The position numbers and the translations under genes are program-made. A stretch of DNA of 7,377 bases from assembly GCA_051009015.1 (NCBI GenBank), contig JBPCWZ010000080.1:1-7377 (forward strand), given 5' to 3'. The notes beneath the pieces are model-generated. The model did not search any database and was not told the DNA's origin. It saw nothing but the letters and a program-made list of their open reading frames with translations. Positions 1 to 6,610 of the stretch are shown here, piece after piece. Every line of letters begins with the position of its first letter. Position 1 is the first letter of the stretch. This stretch comes from JAHRAH01 sp051009015. Its GTDB lineage: Bacteria; Pseudomonadota; Gammaproteobacteria; Tethybacterales; Persebacteraceae.

Positions 1-924
1 GCGCGCGGGGTTGTGCTTTGCGGCGTTACTCAGGGTTTGGGCGGCTTTTCGCAGGTGGATGATGCCGGGGAATGGTCGGGGCTTGATATTGATGTGTGCC
101 GCGCCGTTGCCGCCGCCGTCTTTGGCGATGCCAATAAATATCAGGCGGTGCCGCTTTCGGGCAAGCAGCGTTTTGCCGCTTTGGTATCCGGCGAAGCCGA
201 TATGCTGTCGCGCGTTACAACATGGACAATGGGGCGCGACTCGCAACATGGCGATTTTGCCGCCGTCAATTATTACGACGGGCAGGGGATGATGGTGCGA
301 AAAAGCGCCGGAGTCAAAAGCGCGCTGCAACTCGCCGGCGCATCGCTTTGCACAAGCACCGGCACGACTACCGAATTGAACATTGCCGATTATTTTCGCG
401 CCAACAATATGGATTATGAACTCGCCGCCTTTGAGAAAAGCGCCGAAGCACTCGCCGCCTACAAAAACGGCAGGTGCGATGTTTATACCACCGACCAATC
501 CGGCTTGTATGCGCAAAGATTGCAACTGGAAGACCCGGACGAGCATATCATCCTGCCGGAGATTATCTCCAAAGAACCGCTCGCGCCGATGACCCGCCAT
601 GGCGATGACCGCTGGAATGACATTGTCCGCTGGGCGATTAATGCGATGATTAATGCCGAAGAACTCGGCATTACTTCCGCAAACGCCGATAAGATGAGAA
701 GCAGCAATAATCCCGCTGTTTTGCGCTTGCTCGGCGTTGAGGGCGAGTTTGGCGAAGGTTTGGGGCTGAGCGGCGGCTGGGCTTATGACATCATCCGGCA
801 GGTCGGCAACTATGGCGAAAGTTTCGAGCGCAATGTCGGCGAAAACTCGCCGCTGAATATCGCCCGCGGGTTGAATCAACTCTGGAACAAAGGCGGCATT
901 CTTTACGCGCCGCCGGTGCGCTAA
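1..924 (+). CDS. aapJ: General L-amino acid ABC transporter, periplasmic binding protein (AapJ-like), 5' partial
   Basis: This is the periplasmic solute-binding subunit of a polar/general amino acid ABC importer; it captures the ligand and delivers it to the AapQM permease pair. The frame is open from base 1, so the signal peptide and first part of the mature protein lie outside the window; a GTG at 13 is internal, because the preceding codons (ARGVV) fit the conserved 'RG-LxCGV' start of the mature domain. Visible family marks are GLDIDVCRAVAAAVFG near residues 28-43, a T-T-T ligand-lobe segment (CTSTGTTTELNIADYFR), YTTDQSGLYAQR, and the C-terminal SPLNIARGLNQLWNKGG-YAPPVR block typical of AapJ rather than of shorter family-3 binding proteins. 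It ends with TAA, and the permease gene follows 15 bp later in the same frame, as expected for the aapJQM(P) operon. Ligand range cannot be read from sequence; L-amino acids are the family default. Confidence 0.93.
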   Translation, partial: ARGVVLCGVTQGLGGFSQVDDAGEWSGLDIDVCRAVAAAVFGDANKYQAVPLSGKQRFAALVSGEADMLSRVTTWTMGRDSQHGDFAAVNYYDGQGMMVRKSAGVKSALQLAGASLCTSTGTTTELNIADYFRANNMDYELAAFEKSAEALAAYKNGRCDVYTTDQSGLYAQRLQLEDPDEHIILPEIISKEPLAPMTRHGDDRWNDIVRWAINAMINAEELGITSANADKMRSSNNPAVLRLLGVEGEFGEGLGLSGGWAYDIIRQVGNYGESFERNVGENSPLNIARGLNQLWNKGGILYAPPVR

Positions 925-939
925 GCGGTTTTTTCGCCC

Positions 940-2094
940 TTGCGCCAAATCTCGCGCTGGTGGCGCAAACCTCAGGCGCGCGCCCTGTTGTGGCAGGCGG
1001 CGACAATCGCCGCCGTTGCCGCCTGCATCTGGTGGCTTGCCGATAACACCGCCGCAAACCTCGCGCGGCAAAACAAAACCTCCGGCTTTGGCTTTTTGGA
1101 CGGCACCGCCGGCTTTGCCATCAACTTTCATCTTATAGAGTATGACGAATCGCACACCGTCTGGCGCGTTTTTGCCGTTGGCGTTCTCAACACTTTGCTG
1201 GTTTCGGTCCTTGCCATTATCGGCGCGACTTTTTTGGGCTTTGCGGTTGGCATCGGGCAGTTGTCGGCGCATCCGCTTGTGCGCGCTTTGGCGGTCGGTT
1301 ATGTTGAGTTATTTCGCAACATTCCGCTTTTGCTGCAAATATTCTTCTGGTATTTTATTGTCCTTCGCCCTTTGCCGCCGCCCAAAAGCAGCATCGCCGC
1401 CGCCGGTGCTTTTTTGAACAATCGCGGCGCGTATTTGCCAAAACCGCTTTTTGACGGCGGCGGCTGGTGGATAATGGCGGCGGTTGTTATTGCGCTTTTG
1501 TTGTCGTTGTTGTTGTGGTATTTGTCGCGGCGGCGGCGGGATAAAACCGGAAAAGGTTTTACGGTGTGGTCTTGGGTTTTATTGTTGTTTGCGCTTTTGC
1601 CGCCTTTGGCTTTTGCTTTTTCGGGGGCGTCTTTTTCTGTGGAGATTCCGCGGTTGAGCGGTTTTAATGTCAAAGGCGGGTTGTGGCTGCCGCCGGAGTT
1701 TATGGCTTTGTGGTTTGCATTGGCGGTTTATACGGCGTCTTTTATCGCCGAGAATGTCCGCGCGGGGGTGTTGTCGGTCGGCATCGGGCAGAGCGAAGCA
1801 TACCGCGCTTTGGGCTTGCGCCGGACTGCCGGTTTGCGATTGGTCGTTATTCCTCTGGCATTGCGCGTTATCATTCCGCCGCTGACGAATCAATATCTTA
1901 ATGCCGCCAAAAACTCCTCCCTTGCCGTCGCCATTGCATATCCGGAATTGGTTTCGGTTTTTACCGGCATCGTCCTCAACAACACCGGCAACGAAATAGA
2001 AGTTATCTTTATGACAATGCTTTTTTATCTGGCGATGAGTTTGTCCATTGCCGCATTGATGAATTGGTTTAACCGCCGCTTTGCTTTGCGATGA
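940..2094 (+). CDS. aapQ: Amino acid ABC transporter permease (AapQ-like)
   Basis: This is an inner-membrane permease subunit of the HisMQ/polar amino acid family, expected to pair with the following AapM-like protein. The 384 residues are close to the usual AapQ length. The N-terminal helix (about 13-35) is followed by the AapQ signature ARQNKTSGFGFLD (42-54). The transport domain begins near 80 with the VELFRNIPLLLQIFFWY segment (122-138), then come a periplasmic insert and extra helices (about 175-228). The ATPase-contacting EAA loop is at 285-309 (SEAYRALGLRRTAGLR...P). The start must be non-ATG: the only in-frame stop upstream is the aapJ TAA at 922-924, and there is no in-frame ATG before the conserved N-terminus. 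TTG at 940 gives the best N-terminus (MRQISRWWRK). No Shine-Dalgarno sequence is visible in the 15-bp gap, so translation probably depends on coupling to aapJ. Confidence 0.93.
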   Translation: MRQISRWWRKPQARALLWQAATIAAVAACIWWLADNTAANLARQNKTSGFGFLDGTAGFAINFHLIEYDESHTVWRVFAVGVLNTLLVSVLAIIGATFLGFAVGIGQLSAHPLVRALAVGYVELFRNIPLLLQIFFWYFIVLRPLPPPKSSIAAAGAFLNNRGAYLPKPLFDGGGWWIMAAVVIALLLSLLLWYLSRRRRDKTGKGFTVWSWVLLLFALLPPLAFAFSGASFSVEIPRLSGFNVKGGLWLPPEFMALWFALAVYTASFIAENVRAGVLSVGIGQSEAYRALGLRRTAGLRLVVIPLALRVIIPPLTNQYLNAAKNSSLAVAIAYPELVSVFTGIVLNNTGNEIEVIFMTMLFYLAMSLSIAALMNWFNRRFALR

Positions 2095-3179
2095 AAACAC
2101 CGCCGCCATTGCAAAGCGGTTTTTTGCCGCGCTTGAAGGGTGCGTTTTTTGCCACGCCCGGTCATGCTTTGCTGACGATGTTGTCGCTGGCGTTTATCTG
2201 GCTGATGGCGGAGAGTTTGACGGAGTGGCTTGTTTTGGACGCCGTTTTTGTCGGCAAAGACCGCGAAGCATGCGCGGCGGGCGGCGGAATGTGCTGGCCC
2301 TTTGTCGCCGCCAAAATGGAGTTGTGGATATACGGCAGGTATCCGATTGACCAGCGATGGCGGGCGGATGCATCGTTTGCATTACTGGCTTTTGTCTTGT
2401 TGTGGCTGGCGATGGCGCGGCGCAAAGGCGCGCCGGGCTTTTTGGCGGCGATAATGCCGTTTGCGGTTTATGTTTTGCTGTATGGCGGCGTTTTCGGCTT
2501 GCCAAAAGTGCCGACTCAGTTATGGGGCGGCGTTTTATTGACTTTGGTAATAGCGGTTACCGGCAATGCCGCATCGCTTCCGCTTGCGGTGCTTTTGGCA
2601 TTGGGGAGAAGGGCGAAGACAATGCCGGCGGTGCGTTTGTTGTGCGCGGGGATAATAGAGTTTGTGCGCGGCGCGCCATTAATCACTTTGTTGTTTATGG
2701 CATCGGTAATGCTGCCGTTGTTTTTGCCGGAAGGGGCGACGGTAAATCAACTTTTGCGGGCGCTTTTTGCCGTTGCGCTTTTTCAGGGGGCGGCTTTGGC
2801 GGAGGTTGTGCGCGGCGGCTTGCAGGCATTGCCGCCGGGGCAGGAAGAAAGCGGCAAAGCGCTGGGTTTGTCATACTGGCATTCGGCGCTTTTGATTGTT
2901 TTGCCGCAGGCGTTGAAAATCTGCATACCGGGCATTGTCAATTCCTACATTGCATTGTTGAAAGACACGACTTTGGTTTTGATTGTCGGGTTGTTTGATG
3001 TTTTGGGAATGGTGCAACTAACCACGCAAGACCCGAAATGGCTGGCGCCGACGACGACAAACAGCGGCTATTTTGTCGTTGCGGCGTTTTTCTGGCTGGT
3101 GTGTTTTTTGATGTCCCGATACAGCCGCGCGCTGGAACAAAAACTCGCCAAAGGCGACTTTCCCGACCGGCGGGTGTAG
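2091..3179 (+). CDS. aapM: Amino acid ABC transporter permease (AapM-like)
   Basis: This is the second permease of the importer, 362 residues, slightly short for AapM. ATG at 2091 overlaps the aapQ stop by 4 bp (ATGA), a clear sign of translational coupling. There are hydrophobic segments at about 26-45, 95-110, 118-137, 146-172, 185-212, 222-238, 293-310 and 326-342. An extracytoplasmic region with a cysteine pair (C61 and C68, in the CAAGGGMCWPF motif characteristic of AapM) lies between the first two. The EAA loop is at 251-280 (QEESGKALGLSYWHSALLIVLPQALK) and is followed by NSYIALLKDTTLV, which matches the family's conserved core. The C-terminus (SRYSRALEQKLAKG) matches the AapM end, so the gene is complete. 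An aapP ATPase gene normally follows directly; here the next gene is a creatinase 66 bp downstream, so the ATPase must be upstream of the window or elsewhere. Confidence 0.93.
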   Translation: MKTPPPLQSGFLPRLKGAFFATPGHALLTMLSLAFIWLMAESLTEWLVLDAVFVGKDREACAAGGGMCWPFVAAKMELWIYGRYPIDQRWRADASFALLAFVLLWLAMARRKGAPGFLAAIMPFAVYVLLYGGVFGLPKVPTQLWGGVLLTLVIAVTGNAASLPLAVLLALGRRAKTMPAVRLLCAGIIEFVRGAPLITLLFMASVMLPLFLPEGATVNQLLRALFAVALFQGAALAEVVRGGLQALPPGQEESGKALGLSYWHSALLIVLPQALKICIPGIVNSYIALLKDTTLVLIVGLFDVLGMVQLTTQDPKWLAPTTTNSGYFVVAAFFWLVCFLMSRYSRALEQKLAKGDFPDRRV

Positions 3180-3197
3180 GGGCGGACATAAGGCGGG

Positions 3198-3238
3198 TAT
3201 AATACACCCCGCATTTGACAAAAACACAACCGGGAGGG
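3198..3238 (+). promoter_or_regulatory. Candidate promoter -10 box and RBS for the creatinase gene
   Basis: A perfect TATAAT lies at 3198-3203 in the 66-bp gap after aapM. No good -35 is visible at 16-18 bp upstream (that stretch is the end of aapM). An imperfect inverted repeat (GCGGG at 3193-3197 area against CCCGC at 3208-3212) spans the -10 and could be an operator or a weak hairpin. The Shine-Dalgarno sequence GGGAGG (3232-3237) sits 8 nt before the ATG at 3246 and fixes that start. The -10 suggests the creatinase can be transcribed separately from the transporter; this is inference. Confidence 0.4.
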
Positions 3239-3245
3239 CAGGGCA

Positions 3246-4460
3246 ATGCAAACAATGGAAGATGTCAAAACCATCCGCAACGGCGCGAAGATGCCGCACA
3301 CTTTTTCCGATGCCGAATACCGGCGGCGGGAGGATTTGCTGCGCGGGCAGATGACGGCGCACGGCATTGACGCGGCGCTTTTTACTTCCATCCACAATAT
3401 CAACTACTACGGCGATTTTTTGTATTGCGCTTTCGGGCGCCCTTACGGCTTGGTGATGGATATGCAAAAGCAAACGACGGTATCGGCGAATATTGACGCC
3501 GGTCAGCCGTGGCGGCGCAGCATCGGCGACAACCTTGTTTATACCGACTGGCAAAAAGGCAACTTCTTCCGCGCGCTGGACAAGTTACTGCCCCAAAAAG
3601 GCGTCATCGGCGCGGAGTTTGACCATTTGACAATGCAAATGCACGAACAACTTCGCCAACTTCGCCCGCAGTGCAAGTTTGCCGACATTTCCGCACCGGC
3701 GATGCGTTTGCGGATGATTAAATCGCAAGAGGAGATAGAACATATCAAACACGGCGCGCAGGTTTGCGATATTGGCGGGGCGGCATTGCGCGATGCGGTT
3801 TGCGAAGGCGCGCCCGAATACGAAGTAGCATTGGCTTCCACGCGGGCGATGGTGCGCGAGATAGCCCGGCGTTTTCCAAATGCCGAGTTGATGGATACAT
3901 GGACATGGTTTCAATCGGGCATTAATACCGACGGCGCGCACAATCCGGCAACTTCGCGCCAGGTGCGGCGGGGGGATATTTTGTCGCTGAATTGTTTTTC
4001 CATGATAAGCGGCTATTACACGGCGCTGGAACGGACAATGTTTTTTGACCACGCCGATGATGCCTCAATGCGCTATTGGCAGGCGAATGTGGAAGCGCAC
4101 GAAGCGGGGCTGAAACTTATCAAGCCCGGGGCAAAATGCCGCGATATCGCCCGCGAGATAAACGGGCTTTTTGAGGAGAAGGGTTTGCTGCACAGGCGCA
4201 CATTCGGCTATGGTCATTCCTTCGGCGTGTTGTGTCATTATTACGGCAGGGAAGCGGGCTTGGAAATCCGCGAAGATTCGGAGACGGTTTTGCAGCCGCA
4301 AATGGTCGTATCAATGGAGCCGATGATAATGATCCCCGAAGGCGAGCCGGGTGCCGGCGGCTACCGCGAACACGACATTCTGGTAATAACCGAAACAGGC
4401 GCCCAAAACATTACAACCTTCCCCTACGGACCCGAACACAACATCATCAAAGCCGGATAA
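3246..4460 (+). CDS. Creatinase (creatine amidinohydrolase, EC 3.5.3.3)
   Basis: This enzyme hydrolyses creatine to sarcosine and urea in the cytoplasm. It belongs to the metal-independent branch of the M24 'pita-bread' fold. At 404 residues it is almost the same length as Pseudomonas putida creatinase (403, from memory), and the two align nearly end to end. The N-terminal domain (about 1-160) carries NINYYGDFLYCAFGRPY (51-67), including F63 and R65 equivalent to the substrate-contacting Phe62/Arg64. The catalytic domain carries DTWTWFQSGINTDGAHNP with the catalytic base H232, E262 (ALERT), H324 (GYGHSFG), R335 (YYGREAG), E358 (SMEPMIM) and H376 (GYREHDI), all matching recalled active-site positions. 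The metal-ligand set of M24 aminopeptidases is not kept. The start is ATG with GGGAGG 8 nt upstream. The DMSP lyase DddP is also an M24 relative but does not share this residue set. The flanking amino acid importer may supply substrate (inference); no sarcosine oxidase or urease is in the window. Confidence 0.95.
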   Translation: MQTMEDVKTIRNGAKMPHTFSDAEYRRREDLLRGQMTAHGIDAALFTSIHNINYYGDFLYCAFGRPYGLVMDMQKQTTVSANIDAGQPWRRSIGDNLVYTDWQKGNFFRALDKLLPQKGVIGAEFDHLTMQMHEQLRQLRPQCKFADISAPAMRLRMIKSQEEIEHIKHGAQVCDIGGAALRDAVCEGAPEYEVALASTRAMVREIARRFPNAELMDTWTWFQSGINTDGAHNPATSRQVRRGDILSLNCFSMISGYYTALERTMFFDHADDASMRYWQANVEAHEAGLKLIKPGAKCRDIAREINGLFEEKGLLHRRTFGYGHSFGVLCHYYGREAGLEIREDSETVLQPQMVVSMEPMIMIPEGEPGAGGYREHDILVITETGAQNITTFPYGPEHNIIKAG

Positions 4461-4463
4461 GAG

Positions 4464-4486
4464 CATCCCGTTGTTTTGCGGGAATG
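4464..4486 (+). terminator. Weak hairpin just after creatinase stop, possible terminator
   Basis: CATCCCG (4464-4470) pairs with CGGGAATG (4479-4486) across an 8-nt loop, with one bulge. It starts 4 bp after the creatinase TAA. No T-run follows, so intrinsic termination is doubtful; it also resembles a decayed ATTCCCGC...GCGGGAAT repeat like those near 6919 and 7043. Confidence 0.25.
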
Positions 4487-4506
4487 TCGGGGCGGCGCAT
4501 TCTTAA

Positions 4507-4621
4507 AGCCCTGAAAGGGCGAAATGTTATAGCACAGGGCAAAGCGCGGGCGCGCGAAAGTGCGCGATATTGCGCGCCGCCCTGTGTTGGCGCACAAAAT
4601 TAATCATAGCCCTGTAAGGGC
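4507..4621. repeat. Intergenic GCCCTGAAAGGGC palindrome repeats with strong stem-loop
   Basis: Two copies of a 13-bp palindrome flank a stem-loop: GCCCTGAAAGGGC at 4508-4520 and the variant GCCCTGTAAGGGC at 4609-4621 (5-bp stem, 3-nt loop each). Between them CACAGGGC (4533-4540) pairs with GCCCTGTG (4579-4586), and inside that GGCGCGC (4549-4555) pairs with GCGCGCC (4572-4578). The order palindrome, then ATAGCAC(A/G)GGGC stem-loop, is the same as in the 6611-6859 cluster, but there the loop is only 3 nt and here it is 38 nt. This is a dispersed intergenic repeat family; I see no coding sequence in 4461-4707. Confidence 0.8.
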
Positions 4622-4670
4622 GGCACAAAACAACAGCGGCGATGATGATGCGGTAGCGCGGTTTGTGGTT

Positions 4671-4699
4671 TATAATAATGGCACATTGACCCCGGAGGG
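4671..4699 (+). promoter_or_regulatory. Candidate promoter -10 and RBS for ankyrin lipoprotein gene
   Basis: TATAAT at 4671-4676 lies 31 nt before the ATG at 4708, with no recognisable -35 at the usual distance. A strong Shine-Dalgarno sequence, GGAGGG (4694-4699), ends 8 nt before the ATG and supports that start. The promoter call rests on the -10 alone. Confidence 0.4.
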
Positions 4700-4707
4700 A
4701 TATACCG

Positions 4708-5931
4708 ATGAAACCGACACTGCGCTTTTTTGCCGCCGCCGTTTTTGCGGCTTGCATGCTTTTGCCCGCTTGCGGCGGCGGCGATAGCGGCGGATTTGAC
4801 ATTACGCAGCAACCTTTCACGCGGGAAAGGGAAGACGGCAAAATTCCGGTAAAGCCGGAGTTGATACGGCAACAAGTCCGGGCGGAGTTGGCGGGCGTCC
4901 CCGAAGGCGAGGCAAAAGTCCTCCGCTGGCAACAGATAGAAACGGATTATCACGCTTGCCGCTTGGAGTCCGACAAGGCGAAAAAGACAACCGAAAAGGT
5001 GTTTGCCGATTGTATGGCGGGGCGCGGCTATGTGTATATGTATCGCATTGACGCGGAGCAATTGCACAATGACATTGAGTTTGAGATGGAAAAAGCGCAC
5101 GATGTCCGCATTGCCGCCGAGCGCAAAGCAGAGGAAGAGCGTATCGCCGCCGCGCAAAAAGCGGAAGAGGTGCGCCTTGCCGCCGACAAGAAACGGCAGG
5201 AAGAAGCCGAACGCGCCCGTCGGCAAAAAGCGTTAAACACTTCTTTGGTTGTTGTATTGAATAGGAAAAAATATGCTGATGTTGCCGAAATTAAGCGCCT
5301 GATTGACGAAGGGGCGGATGTCAATACCAAATCAAAACACGGTTATACTGCTTTGCATTTTGCGGCATTGAAAGGTAAAACCCAAACCGCCGATGCCCTT
5401 ATCAAAGCGGGGGCGGATATTGAGGCAAAAGATAACGATGGCTGGACGCCTTTGCATTTGGCAACGATAGATGGTAAAACCCAAACCGCCGATGCCCTTA
5501 TCAAAGCGGGAGCGGATATTGATGCAAAAGCAAACAAGGGCAACACGCCTTTGCATATTGCGGCAACTGACGATTACCCTGAAACTGCCCTTGCCCTTAT
5601 CAAAGCAGGGGCGGATATTGAGGCAAAAGATAGCTCGGGCTGGACGCCTTTGCATCATGCGGCAGCGTGGGGCAAAACCGAAACTGCGTTCGCCTTTATC
5701 AAAGCGAGGGCGGAGATTAATGCAAAAGAAGAAGATGGCTGGACGCCTTTGCATTTGGCGGCACAAGAAGGCAAAACCGAAGTTGCCCTTGCCCTTATCA
5801 AAGCGGGAGCGAGTTTATTTGCGCGCACGAATGCGGGAAATACGCCGTTAGACATTGCCATAAAAGAGCATGGCAAAGACAGCGAAATCGCGCGCATTTT
5901 GCGAGAAGCAATGGAAAAGCAGGGCGGCTAA
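4708..5931 (+). CDS. Ankyrin-repeat lipoprotein with charged helical segment
   Basis: This is a predicted exported lipoprotein of 407 residues with a binding scaffold and no enzyme motif. The N-terminus is a lipoprotein signal peptide: positive MKPTLR, a hydrophobic stretch and the lipobox LPAC (19-22), with C22 as the lipidated residue. Glycine follows at +2, so by the Lol rule it would go to the outer membrane. Residues 78-113 carry a C84...C102 pair in a 'YHAC...FADCMAGRGY' segment. Residues about 125-175 are a Glu/Lys/Arg/Ala-rich helix, probably coiled coil. Ankyrin repeats follow: a degenerate cap (187-209), five 33-residue repeats at 211-243, 244-276, 277-309, 310-342 and 343-375 (consensus DGWTPLHLAA...ALIKAGADIEAK), and a C-cap (376-407). 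The role is probably protein-protein binding; a host target is speculation. A second ankyrin gene starts right after its TAA in the same frame, with a duplicated 3' end. Confidence 0.9.
   Translation: MKPTLRFFAAAVFAACMLLPACGGGDSGGFDITQQPFTREREDGKIPVKPELIRQQVRAELAGVPEGEAKVLRWQQIETDYHACRLESDKAKKTTEKVFADCMAGRGYVYMYRIDAEQLHNDIEFEMEKAHDVRIAAERKAEEERIAAAQKAEEVRLAADKKRQEEAERARRQKALNTSLVVVLNRKKYADVAEIKRLIDEGADVNTKSKHGYTALHFAALKGKTQTADALIKAGADIEAKDNDGWTPLHLATIDGKTQTADALIKAGADIDAKANKGNTPLHIAATDDYPETALALIKAGADIEAKDSSGWTPLHHAAAWGKTETAFAFIKARAEINAKEEDGWTPLHLAAQEGKTEVALALIKAGASLFARTNAGNTPLDIAIKEHGKDSEIARILREAMEKQGG
5338..5832 (+). repeat. Five 99-bp tandem coding repeats (ankyrin units)
   Basis: Five in-frame 99-bp units encode the ankyrin repeats. 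Similarity is visible in the DNA itself, not just the protein: ACGCCTTTGCAT and CTTATCAAAGCGGG recur nearly unchanged in most units, and the first two share GGTAAAACCCAAACCGCCGA. Such nucleotide-level identity implies recent duplication or gene conversion among units. Related units continue in the next gene at about 6064-6360. Confidence 0.85.
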
Positions 5932-6459
5932 TTGGATATGCGGTTCTTGCTCAATCTCTTGACCACCCGTTTTATCCCCCTGCATGTTGCGGCACAAGAG
6001 GGCATAACCGAAGCCATCAATGCCCATATCAAAGCGGGGGCGGATATTGACGCAACAGATAGATTTGGCTACACGCCTTTGCGTTTGGCGGCAAGATATG
6101 GTCGGTGCTTAACCGCCGATGCCCTTATCCGCGCGGGGGCAGATATTGAGGCAAAAGATTATAAGGGCAGGACGCCTTTGCATTTGGCGGTACGATGGAA
6201 TAATCTCCTAACCGTACTTTCCCTTATCAAGAAGGGCGCGGATATTGACGCCAAAATGGACGATGGCTGGACGCCTTTGCATTTGGCGGCATATCACGGT
6301 CATGCCGCAACCGTTAATGAACTTATTAGTGCGGGGGCGGATATTGACGCAAAATCTTTTGATATTTTTACGCCGCTGGACTTTGCCATAAAAAAGCACG
6401 GCAAAGACAGCGTCATCGCGGACGCTTTGCGGGAAGCGATGGAAAAGCAGGGCGGTTAG
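5932..6459 (+). CDS. Second ankyrin-repeat protein, lacking signal peptide (possible truncated duplicate)
   Basis: This ORF of 175 residues is made almost entirely of ankyrin repeats: an incomplete first repeat at 13-44 (RFIPLHVAAQEG...), full repeats at 45-77, 78-110 and 111-143, and a C-cap at 144-175. It begins directly after the upstream ankyrin gene's TAA, in the same frame. TTG at 5932 or ATG at 5938 could start it; ATG gives MRFLLNLLTTRF and has a weak GGGCGG about 10 nt upstream. There is no lipobox or clear signal peptide and no charged helix, so if made alone it would probably stay in the cytoplasm. Its last 81 bp (6379-6459) match the last 81 bp of the upstream gene (5851-5931) at about 68 positions, by eye, including the KHGKDS and LREAMEKQGG ends. 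That indicates a tandem duplication that lost the 5' half. It may be functional via coupled translation, or a decaying fragment. Confidence 0.7.
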   Translation: MDMRFLLNLLTTRFIPLHVAAQEGITEAINAHIKAGADIDATDRFGYTPLRLAARYGRCLTADALIRAGADIEAKDYKGRTPLHLAVRWNNLLTVLSLIKKGADIDAKMDDGWTPLHLAAYHGHAATVNELISAGADIDAKSFDIFTPLDFAIKKHGKDSVIADALREAMEKQGG

Positions 6460-6481
6460 CGGCATTTTCGGCGGTGTGTAG

Positions 6482-6501
6482 ATTCCTGCTTAAGCCGGAA
6501 T
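6482..6501 (+). terminator. 20-bp palindrome after ankyrin genes, possible terminator or decayed dRS3-like repeat
   Basis: ATTCCTGCTTAAGCCGGAAT is a palindrome with one mismatched pair, 22 bp after the second ankyrin stop. It is the same length as the ATTCCC-N8-GGGAAT repeats at 6919 and 7043 and is likely a degenerate member. No T-run follows, so a terminator role is uncertain. Confidence 0.35.
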
Positions 6502-6610
6502 GTCATTGGAAAACCGCCGCTTGCCGTTCCTGTCGCAAGTCAGGCATTTGTGCTTGCCGTCAATGGCGTTATAACAAATCGCCGCCCATCCGCCGCCCGT
6601 GCTTTGTCAT

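Noticed and set aside
1579..2109. 176-codon minus-strand ORF inside aapQ
   Set aside because: It lies wholly opposite a well-conserved permease; composition (Gln/Arg/Lys-rich, low complexity) is typical of an antisense shadow of a GC-rich membrane gene.
3215..3220. Perfect TTGACA as a -35 for creatinase
   Set aside because: A -10 at 16-18 bp would fall inside the Shine-Dalgarno region, and no TATAAT-like sequence is there.
3246..4460. Creatinase gene as DddP-type DMSP lyase or Xaa-Pro aminopeptidase
   Set aside because: Length, N-terminal NINYY-DFLYC-FGRPY segment and the H232/E262/H324/R335/E358/H376 set fit creatinase; metal-ligand motifs of aminopeptidases and DddP are not seen.
5332..5766. 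Long minus-strand ORF opposite the ankyrin repeats
   Set aside because: It is a mirror of the periodic 99-bp ankyrin units; the + strand frame has signal peptide, RBS and family motifs, so the antisense frame is a shadow.
5929..5934. Stop between ankyrin ORFs as a simple sequencing error in one long gene
   Set aside because: The codons before the stop form a complete C-cap that is duplicated at the end of the second ORF, so the stop marks a real gene end.
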